Shown one piece after another: positions 1 through 5,160 of a DNA stretch of 5,421 nt. A program made the position numbers and the translations under genes. Positions within the stretch are counted from its first letter, which is position 1. Every line of letters begins with the position of its first letter. Under the pieces are notes generated by a model, which was not told the origin of the DNA, did no database searches, and was given only the letters and a program-made list of their open reading frames with translations. Origin of the DNA: Bacteroidota bacterium. GTDB lineage: Bacteria > Bacteroidota > Bacteroidia > Flavobacteriales_D > Crocinitomicaceae. The stretch is from NCBI GenBank assembly GCA_006226555.1, contig SBGS01000295.1:1-5421 (forward strand), read 5' to 3'.

Positions 1-1704
1 TTCCTGACAAACCTAACGACGGGACTTGGATTTTTAACTTTTGTGACTACAAATTCCGATAAGCTGGTTCAGTTTGGTATTGTTGCAGCCATCAACATCA
101 TGATGGTGTTCGTACTTTCGATCACATTGATCCCGATCATCGTTTCCATTTCGCGTTCTCCGAAACCAAAGCATTTAAAACATCTTGAGCGAAAACTGGC
201 TACAGGCCTTATCGACTTATTGATCCATATTACGGTAAATCATCGTAAGTGGGTTTACCTCGTAACGCTTGCGGTTGTTGCAGTAAGTGTACTTGGAATC
301 TTCAGGATCAAAGTTTCAGGTAACATTACCAGTGACCTACCTCAAGGGCATCAGATCCTAACAGATTTCGAGTTTATTCAAGATAATTTCGGAGGATCGA
401 TACCTTTCGAAATATTGGTCAACTATAAAGAACCAAGTCGCCTTGCAAAAAAGTCCACGCTTGAAGCAATGGAAGAGATCGGCAGAAAGTATTCGATGGA
501 TACTTTGTTTTCGAAAAACCTGTCTTACATCGATGTTTTGAAAGCTGCAAATATGGCTTATTACAACAATGATTCGACGCAATTCAGATTGGTGACCAAC
601 AAACGAAAACTCGCTACGATCAAACGCTATATTGATAGTTCATTGGTGACCAACACCAAAGGAGTTGGAGTAGCTATGAATGAGTTGATCGATACTGCAG
701 CACGAGTACTCCGCATTCGTTCTCAGATCAAAGATATCGGTACCTACGAGGTAAGTGATAAGGTGGATAGTATGAAGCTTCGCATAGACTCATTACTTAA
801 TCCTGATAAACCTCAGTTGGAAAAGTATTACAAGACCTACGCGAAAACAGGCAAAATAGCCTATGTGGACTCGATATTATACATGTCTTCCGGGGTGAGT
901 AATCAATTGAGTGAATGCTACATAAAAAATGATGAGGATCGATTCCAATATGATTCTGATCCAATGGGGTATTTATCAAAGTATTATGCGGATAAGGACT
1001 TCAAAAACAATCTTCGCGCGTCATTAGATCACGAGTACTTTGATTTTATCATAACAGGTACTGCTATTGTGGCTTCTGAAGGAACGAAATATATGGTTGT
1101 TAACCTTTTCTTGAGTCTTGCATTTGCCGTTGTAGCCATATCGATACTGATGGCGATCTTGTTCCGAAGCGCGAGAATGGTACTGATATCAATGGTACCG
1201 AATTTTATTCCTTTGATCTTCACTGCAGGAATTATGGGATGGTTCGGTATTCCGTTAAAACCATCAACTTTGTTAGTTTTCTCTATTGCCTTTGGTATAT
1301 CAGTTGATGACACGATTCATTATCTGGCAAAGTACCGCCTCGAACTGAAAGCAAAACGCTGGGACATCAAACAATGTATCATAATGGCAATTCGTGAGGC
1401 AGGTTTGGGGATGTTCTATACTTCTATCATCCTCTTCAGTGGATTTATCGTATTTACTTTCTCTCAATTTGGAGGGACTCAAGCTCTCGGATTGCTGATC
1501 TCATTGACATTGTTAGTAGCGATGATCACAAACCTTGTAGTACTGCCTACTTTATTGCTTTCTTTTGAACGTAGTATCACGACGAAATCTTTCGAGGAAC
1601 CATTCTTCGATGCTTACACGGAGGAAACAAATATCGATTGGGAAGCACTCGATCTTCAATCAGAAGTAAAAGAGGACGAGGAAAATACCGATAGCAAGGA
1701 ATAA
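1..1704 (+). CDS. RND/MMPL-family membrane transporter, C-terminal part (5' end outside the window)
   Basis: The reading frame is open from base 1, so the gene is cut by the window edge; 567 codons are visible. The GTG at 43 lies inside a transmembrane stretch (preceding codons read FLTNLTTGLGFLTF) and is not a real start. Visible layout, by codon from base 1: a membrane segment at about 25-49; a basic cytoplasmic linker; a membrane segment at about 84-104; a large periplasmic domain to about 360; then membrane segments near 364-389, 394-416, 420-440, 468-488 and 494-521; and a short acidic tail. The segment with GISVDDTIHYL carries the acidic pair typical of the second half of MmpL/RND permeases. 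The missing part should hold the first membrane segment, the first periplasmic domain and part of the first helix bundle. Such proteins export lipids or hydrophobic compounds using the proton gradient; the substrate cannot be told here. The prenyl synthase follows after 1 nt, so the two are probably co-transcribed. Confidence 0.9.
   Translation, partial: FLTNLTTGLGFLTFVTTNSDKLVQFGIVAAINIMMVFVLSITLIPIIVSISRSPKPKHLKHLERKLATGLIDLLIHITVNHRKWVYLVTLAVVAVSVLGIFRIKVSGNITSDLPQGHQILTDFEFIQDNFGGSIPFEILVNYKEPSRLAKKSTLEAMEEIGRKYSMDTLFSKNLSYIDVLKAANMAYYNNDSTQFRLVTNKRKLATIKRYIDSSLVTNTKGVGVAMNELIDTAARVLRIRSQIKDIGTYEVSDKVDSMKLRIDSLLNPDKPQLEKYYKTYAKTGKIAYVDSILYMSSGVSNQLSECYIKNDEDRFQYDSDPMGYLSKYYADKDFKNNLRASLDHEYFDFIITGTAIVASEGTKYMVVNLFLSLAFAVVAISILMAILFRSARMVLISMVPNFIPLIFTAGIMGWFGIPLKPSTLLVFSIAFGISVDDTIHYLAKYRLELKAKRWDIKQCIIMAIREAGLGMFYTSIILFSGFIVFTFSQFGGTQALGLLISLTLLVAMITNLVVLPTLLLSFERSITTKSFEEPFFDAYTEETNIDWEALDLQSEVKEDEENTDSKE
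1696..1700 (+). promoter_or_regulatory. Ribosome binding site for the prenyl synthase gene
   Basis: AAGGA lies 5 nt before the ATG at 1706, inside the last codons of the transporter gene. It is the only convincing Shine-Dalgarno sequence at a gene start in this window; the other starts have weak or no such motif. It fixes the start of the prenyl synthase at 1706. Confidence 0.6.
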
Positions 1705-1705
1705 T

Positions 1706-2668
1706 ATGGATCTAGCTTCACATACGCATCGTATCGAAGAGGAATTAAAAAACCTTGGTCTACCTGAAAATCCGGAGGGGCTATATGAACCATTGCGCTA
1801 TTTCCTTCAAATTGGGGGAAAAAGGATCAGACCGGTATTGACCTTAATGGCAGCGGAATTATTTGGTCAACCGGATAAGGCCATTAACCAGGCTGTAGCA
1901 ATTGAGTTATTCCACAATTTTACACTTATCCATGACGATATAATGGATAATGCTCCTTTACGTCGAGGAATGATAACAGTCCATGAAAAATGGAACCTTA
2001 ACACCGGTATTTTATCCGGAGATGTGTTACTCATTGAAGCGTATAAAAAGCTGGTACAGAACGCAAATGAACATATTGCCGATATACTTGACATTTTCAA
2101 TAGAACGGCTACGGAAGTATGCGAGGGTCAGCAGATGGATATGGATTTTGAATCCAGGATCGATGTAAGCGCTGCGGAATATATTGAAATGATCAGACTC
2201 AAGACCTCAGTTCTACTCGGCTGCGCGCTTGAAATAGGAGCATTGATGAATGGTGCATCAAAGGAAAATGCTGATCACTTATATCAATTCGGTGAACACA
2301 TCGGTATCGCTTTTCAGATAAAAGATGATATTCTCGATCTTTATGCTGATCCTGAAAAGTTTGGTAAGCAGGTTGGAGGAGATGTAATTGCCAACAAGAA
2401 AACGATACTTCATCTAACGGCTGTGGCTAATTCTTCGAAGGAGCAATTAAGTGTTTTAAAGAATTTGTCTGCAGAATCTGATGCTACTCAAAAGATCGAA
2501 AAGACACGAATGATGTACGATCATCTCGGTGTTAAAGAGAAGTGTGAAGATCTATTGCACGATCATCTTGGGACTGCAATGTTTCATTTGGAAGAAGTCA
2601 AAGTAGAAGATCATCTTAAAAAATCACTCAGGGAATTAGCGATTTATCTGATCAATAGGGATAAATAA
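1706..2668 (+). CDS. All-trans polyprenyl diphosphate synthase, probably geranylgeranyl (C20) type
   Basis: This 320-aa cytoplasmic enzyme has the usual length for the family. It condenses isopentenyl diphosphate onto an allylic diphosphate, using Mg2+ bound by two aspartate-rich motifs. Seen in order: GGKRIRP (37-43, diphosphate binding); the first Asp-rich motif DDIMD at 77-81, followed by RRG (86-88); EGQQMDM near 140; LKTSVLL (165-171); FQIKDDILD (203-211) with the second Asp-rich motif; and the GGD...NKKT segment (224-233). The first motif has no two-residue insertion, so it is not the bacterial farnesyl synthase type. A Phe (F72) stands five residues before the first Asp, where long-chain synthases usually have Ala; in archaeal-type GGPP synthases an aromatic at this place limits the product to C20. 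GGPP could serve carotenoids or other terpenoids. The start is set by AAGGA 5 nt upstream, 1 nt after the transporter stop. The family is certain; the chain length is inferred. Confidence 0.93.
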   Translation: MDLASHTHRIEEELKNLGLPENPEGLYEPLRYFLQIGGKRIRPVLTLMAAELFGQPDKAINQAVAIELFHNFTLIHDDIMDNAPLRRGMITVHEKWNLNTGILSGDVLLIEAYKKLVQNANEHIADILDIFNRTATEVCEGQQMDMDFESRIDVSAAEYIEMIRLKTSVLLGCALEIGALMNGASKENADHLYQFGEHIGIAFQIKDDILDLYADPEKFGKQVGGDVIANKKTILHLTAVANSSKEQLSVLKNLSAESDATQKIEKTRMMYDHLGVKEKCEDLLHDHLGTAMFHLEEVKVEDHLKKSLRELAIYLINRDK

Positions 2669-2689
2669 AAATTCGCTTATATTTACTGT

Positions 2690-3229
2690 GTGCCGTTCAA
2701 TCGACTCAATCATAGTATACTAGGTGAGATTCGTCCTCGCTTTTCACTGAAGATCGGTGTAGATCCTGAATCAGCAACGGACCATGTTGCTAAAAAACTA
2801 ATTCAGGACATGACGGTAGCAGGAGAACGTTCAGATCGGTATATCTTTTTAAGAACACCAAGCTGGGAACAGCATTATTGGTCTCCTGAAATGACTGTTC
2901 GCATTGAGGTTGAGGAATTCACTGATTTTACCAAAGTATCATGTCTTGTTGGGCCACGCCAGGTAGTATGGGCGATGTGGGCTTTTATTTATTCTGCGAT
3001 CGCTTTGGTTACAGTATTCGGCGGTATTTTCGGATTTGTTCAGTACAGTCAGGATGGTTATAGTAATTGGTTGTATGTCATTCCAATTGGTATAGTAATG
3101 ATAGCTAGTGCTTTCATTGCAGCTAAATTTGGTCAAAGAAAGGGTAGGGATCAGATGCTGCATCTTATTAGCTTTTTGTATCACAGCTTAAGTGAGATCA
3201 CGACAGTAGAGAGGATTGAAAACGCCTGA
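2690..3229 (+). CDS. Unknown protein with two membrane segments, GTG start
   Basis: I do not recognise this 179-aa protein. It has a soluble N-terminal region of about 90 residues, including SWEQHYWSPEM (58-68) and the charged stretch IEVEEFTDF (72-80). Two hydrophobic segments follow, at about 94-117 and 127-146, separated by a short polar loop (YSQDGYSN). A basic stretch (KFGQRKGRD, 146-154) and an amphipathic C-terminal tail come last. No signal peptide or lipobox is visible. By the positive-inside rule both ends are probably cytoplasmic, with a short outside loop. The GTG at 2690 is the first usual start codon after the in-frame stop of the preceding gene. The next ATG (residue 41) would remove part of the folded N-terminal region, and no clear ribosome site is present. 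The gene sits 21 nt after the prenyl synthase and 6 nt before the sigma factor gene, so it may belong to either group. Being a real gene is likely from its length, hydrophobic pattern and tight fit; its function is unknown. Confidence 0.8.
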   Translation: MPFNRLNHSILGEIRPRFSLKIGVDPESATDHVAKKLIQDMTVAGERSDRYIFLRTPSWEQHYWSPEMTVRIEVEEFTDFTKVSCLVGPRQVVWAMWAFIYSAIALVTVFGGIFGFVQYSQDGYSNWLYVIPIGIVMIASAFIAAKFGQRKGRDQMLHLISFLYHSLSEITTVERIENA

Positions 3230-3235
3230 TCGCTC

Positions 3236-3811
3236 ATGGAGGTTGATGGACAAAACTGGATAAAACTTCTTTCAGACGATAAAGAAAGGGCATATAGACT
3301 CTTGGTATCTGTCTATGGTCAAAAAGTCTATAACACCTGTTTGCGCATGACCTTTCATGAAACCGATGCGCAAGATCTAACGCAAGAGGTATTTACCGCT
3401 ATTTATCTTTCAATTGATTCTTACAAAGGTGATTCGACTTTATCTACCTGGATCTATAGCATTACCACCAATAAAGCAAAAGAGTTTATACGCTATAAGC
3501 TAAGAGATAAACGCAATGCTTCTCAAACGTCTTCCCTGGATTGGATAAGGTCGAACTCAGGATTTGATGTTTCGCATGAAAATACCCCTGAAGAAGAGCT
3601 CATACAATATGAGAGAGTACAGCTCTTGTTCGCGGCTATCGAAGAGCTTGCTGACAATCAGCGAATAGCTTACACTTTAAATAAGCTCGATGGTCTCAGT
3701 TATAGTGAAGTTGCTGAGGTAATGGAATTGTCATTACAATCCGTAGAATCATTATTGTTCCGGGCGAAACAGAACCTAAAAAAAATACTGGAAAAAAAAT
3801 TGGAGGACTAA
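3236..3811 (+). CDS. RNA polymerase sigma factor, ECF (sigma-70 group 4) type
   Basis: This 191-aa protein has the typical size of ECF sigma factors, which hold only the sigma-2 and sigma-4 domains. Sigma-2 spans about residues 18-92, with the region 2 signature DAQDLTQEVF at 44-53 and STWIYSITTNKAKEFIR at 70-86. A variable linker (about 93-117) follows. Sigma-4 spans about 120-185 and contains the -35-binding helix-turn-helix in GLSYSEVAEVMELSLQSVES (153-172) followed by LLFRAKQNLKK. The ATG at 3236 comes 6 nt after the preceding stop; there is no clear Shine-Dalgarno, but the sigma-2 domain begins soon after. It would direct RNA polymerase to a small set of promoters when released from an anti-sigma factor. 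The next two genes, a small one-segment membrane protein and a periplasmic metal-sensor-like protein, are the natural candidates for that control. Two runs of eight A lie near its 3' end. The sigma assignment is very secure; the signal it answers to is inferred. Confidence 0.95.
   Translation: MEVDGQNWIKLLSDDKERAYRLLVSVYGQKVYNTCLRMTFHETDAQDLTQEVFTAIYLSIDSYKGDSTLSTWIYSITTNKAKEFIRYKLRDKRNASQTSSLDWIRSNSGFDVSHENTPEEELIQYERVQLLFAAIEELADNQRIAYTLNKLDGLSYSEVAEVMELSLQSVESLLFRAKQNLKKILEKKLED
3778..3799 (+). other. Two A8 runs with a candidate -1 slip site at the end of the sigma gene
   Basis: Eight A's occur at 3778-3785 and again at 3792-3799. In the sigma reading frame the second run is read as A AAA AAA (3793-3799), which fits the X XXY YYZ rule for -1 slippage. 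The -1 frame has no stop from 3718 to the stop of the next gene at 4117-4119. A slip would therefore join the sigma factor to the following membrane protein. The runs and the open frame are directly visible; use of the site is a hypothesis. Confidence 0.3.
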
Positions 3812-3840
3812 CGCAAGTTTTAATTCAATTGAGCAACATA

Positions 3841-4119
3841 ATGGATGAGATGAGAAACGAAGTTGAAGAAATATTAAGAAGCGCTGAGAATTTGCCAAAC
3901 TTTCAGATTCCAGATCAGCTGGTCCATAGGTTGATGCAGGTTCCTCAAAACGCAATGAATGAAATTACGACACTACCATCACGCACGCGGTGGATGCTGG
4001 TAGCGGGTATTGCTTCAATGGTCATTTTGAACTCTCTAATCATGTTGTATTATCAAAATAATTCGGGAAGTGGTACTGAACTTACGGATGTTTACTTCTC
4101 TTATTTAAATCAATTGTAA
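3841..4119 (+). CDS. Small single-pass membrane protein, candidate anti-sigma factor (CnrY-like in layout)
   Basis: From the ATG at 3841 this is a 92-aa protein. Its first 50 residues are soluble and partly helical (EVEEILRSAENLPNFQIP). One hydrophobic membrane segment follows at about 52-71, after TRW, then a polar tail of about 20 residues. No zinc-finger anti-sigma motif (HxxxCxxC) is present. It lies between an ECF sigma gene and a periplasmic metal-sensor-like gene. Small size, N-in single-pass topology and position all resemble CnrY, the anti-sigma factor of the Cupriavidus nickel/cobalt system. The expected role is to hold the sigma factor at the inner membrane through the N-terminal part. 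The start is uncertain: a TTG at 3829 would add four residues, and neither start has a Shine-Dalgarno; GGAGG at 3802-3806 is too far upstream. The gap to the next ATG is 1 nt. The gene itself is likely; the anti-sigma role is inferred from context and topology only. Confidence 0.75.
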   Translation: MDEMRNEVEEILRSAENLPNFQIPDQLVHRLMQVPQNAMNEITTLPSRTRWMLVAGIASMVILNSLIMLYYQNNSGSGTELTDVYFSYLNQL

Positions 4120-4120
4120 G

Positions 4121-4573
4121 ATGAAATCAGAGCGTTTTTACAAATTTTCGATCGTGATCCTGGTTATTGTTAATGTTGGAATGATGGTATTCATGTGGGT
4201 GAACAGACCACCAAAAATGCCACCTCCACACGAACAGCGATTATCCTTAATGCTGGGTTTAAAAGGTGAAAAACAATCTAAGGTGGATGATCTGGAGAAG
4301 AAGCATCATGAACTGAAAAGAGAATTAGTACATCGTGACGTTGAATTGCATGAAGAGCTATTCAATGAGTTCAATGATAGAAGGAAAGCGGATTCTTTAT
4401 TGAAGTTGATTGACTTGAATAAAACGGATATCGAAAAAATGACCTATGATTTTTTTGCGGATATCTCGACTTATTGTGATGCCGAGCAGAAGAGGAAATT
4501 GAACGAATTTTTGACAGGGGCATTTATCAAAATGAGAAATCCTGGCCCACCTCCTCCTCCAGGCCGTCCATGA
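4121..4573 (+). CDS. Membrane-anchored periplasmic metal-sensor-like protein (Metal_resist/CnrX/Spy-like)
   Basis: This 150-aa protein has an N-terminal signal anchor (about residues 9-27, after KSERFYK) and a proline-rich joint (RPPKMPPPHE, 29-38). A long, highly charged helical region (about 39-135) follows, then a proline-rich end (PGPPPPPGRP, 141-150). Histidines occur at 37, 62, 63, 71 and 77, with many acidic residues nearby (HHELKRELVH). There is one Cys (119) and no lipobox. This layout is that of the periplasmic heavy-metal sensor/Spy-CpxP type helical hairpin proteins, which include CnrX. CnrX senses Ni/Co in the periplasm and relieves the CnrY anti-sigma. The order sigma, small membrane protein, sensor supports a regulatory role. 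The ATG at 4121 is 1 nt after the previous stop with no clear ribosome site, and its stop overlaps the next start (ATGA). Alternatives are a Spy-like chaperone or a metal buffer. The general family is fairly sure; the metal is unknown, with copper suggested only by the downstream genes. Confidence 0.8.
   Translation: MKSERFYKFSIVILVIVNVGMMVFMWVNRPPKMPPPHEQRLSLMLGLKGEKQSKVDDLEKKHHELKRELVHRDVELHEELFNEFNDRRKADSLLKLIDLNKTDIEKMTYDFFADISTYCDAEQKRKLNEFLTGAFIKMRNPGPPPPPGRP
4570..4573 (+). promoter_or_regulatory. ATGA stop/start overlap, translational coupling
   Basis: The stop TGA of the metal-sensor-like gene and the ATG of the MbnP gene share bases in ATGA. Codons for five prolines in a row end 9 nt before the stop codon. 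The overlap implies re-initiation by the same ribosomes and a common transcript for both genes. Confidence 0.55.
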
Positions 4574-5160
4574 GGTATATAATTGCCATATCTCTATTGC
4601 TCAATGTTTTCTTTACAGGTGCTCAAAAAAAGGATGAGGTATCCATTGTTTTCCATTTGAATCCTTCAGAAGAACTTAAACTTGAAAGTCTACGGTTTTA
4701 CGTTGGTGTTATCAATGATGAATCTTTTGATATCAACTATTTTCTGATCGATCCTCTTGCGGGAGATAGTATAATTAATTTTCTCGTTCCTAGGGGAAAG
4801 GAAAACATCGAGCTTCTATTTGGTACGGATAGCCTTTCAAATATTTCTGGAGCTTTTGAGGGGGCATTGGACCCAATACATGGTATGTATTGGACCTGGA
4901 ATACGGGTTTCATCAACCTCAAGTTAGAGGGTAAATATAAGAATGAACATATAGAATGGCATTTGGGCGGATATAAGGCGCCACATGATACGCAGATCAA
5001 ACGAACGTTCCCATTGTTGGGGAAGAAGGAGCTTGTTCTCAGCATTCATCTTGAGCAATTGGTAATACAGCACTTAGATAAAGAATTGCGTGTAATGCGG
5101 CCGGGAGAAGTGGCTAAAAGCATTTTTGAGTCTTTTGTAAATCATATCTACCTTGATTAG
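4570..5160 (+). CDS. MbnP-family secreted copper-binding protein
   Basis: This 196-aa protein begins with a Sec-type signal peptide (MRYIIAISLLLNVFFTGA, 1-18; cleavage probably before or after Q19). It contains no cysteine, so it is periplasmic or secreted rather than a lipoprotein. Family signatures in order: a first strand with H29; LRFYVGVI (41-48); YFLID (57-61); the DSLSN stretch (87-91); GALDP..GMYWTWNTGFINLKLEG (98-121) with W108 and W110; and HLGGYKAPH (131-139). This is the core of MbnP proteins, in which an oxidised Trp (kynurenine) made by the partner di-heme enzyme MbnH is needed for copper binding. An MbnH-like gene starts just downstream, as expected. The protein is shorter than most MbnP homologues I recall; the region between the first strand and LRFYV is compact. 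The ATG at 4570 overlaps the preceding stop by 4 nt (ATGA) with only a weak AGG at 4561, suggesting translational coupling. Which Trp is modified is not certain from sequence alone. Confidence 0.85.
   Translation: MRYIIAISLLLNVFFTGAQKKDEVSIVFHLNPSEELKLESLRFYVGVINDESFDINYFLIDPLAGDSIINFLVPRGKENIELLFGTDSLSNISGAFEGALDPIHGMYWTWNTGFINLKLEGKYKNEHIEWHLGGYKAPHDTQIKRTFPLLGKKELVLSIHLEQLVIQHLDKELRVMRPGEVAKSIFESFVNHIYLD

Noticed and set aside
43..45. GTG as start of the transporter gene
   Set aside because: The upstream codons to base 1 continue a typical RND membrane segment, so the gene simply enters from outside the window.
358..1482. Minus-strand open frames of 60-94 codons inside the transporter gene
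   Set aside because: They are antisense to a well-supported membrane protein frame, have no family motifs, and arise from its codon pattern.
1867..2168. Short open frames on both strands inside the prenyl synthase gene
   Set aside because: They overlap the conserved first Asp-rich region of the enzyme and show no independent protein features.
2519..2616. Repeated GATCATCT words near the end of the prenyl synthase gene
   Set aside because: Three short copies encode Asp-His-Leu in different helices and are not evenly spaced; best explained by coding chance.
2669..2689. Terminator or promoter in the 21-nt gap before the two-membrane-segment protein
   Set aside because: No hairpin with a T-run is present, and the AT-rich sequence has no paired -33 element at proper spacing.
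3128..3178. Bacteroidota-type promoter (TTTG ... TAnnTTTG) ahead of the sigma factor gene
   Set aside because: TTTG at 3128-3131 and TAGCTTTT at 3169-3176 are 37 nt apart, far beyond the usual ~19 nt spacing, and the second element is imperfect.
2939..3184. Minus-strand open frame of 81 codons opposite the two-membrane-segment protein
   Set aside because: No recognisable motif; the + strand frame has a coherent hydrophobic pattern and fits the gene spacing.
3829..3831. TTG as start of the candidate anti-sigma gene
   Set aside because: It adds only four residues and has no better ribosome site than the ATG at 3841; kept as an alternative, not preferred.
4737..5045. Minus-strand open frame of 102 codons opposite the MbnP gene
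   Set aside because: It lies over the conserved MbnP core and has no sensible domain; shadow of the real gene.
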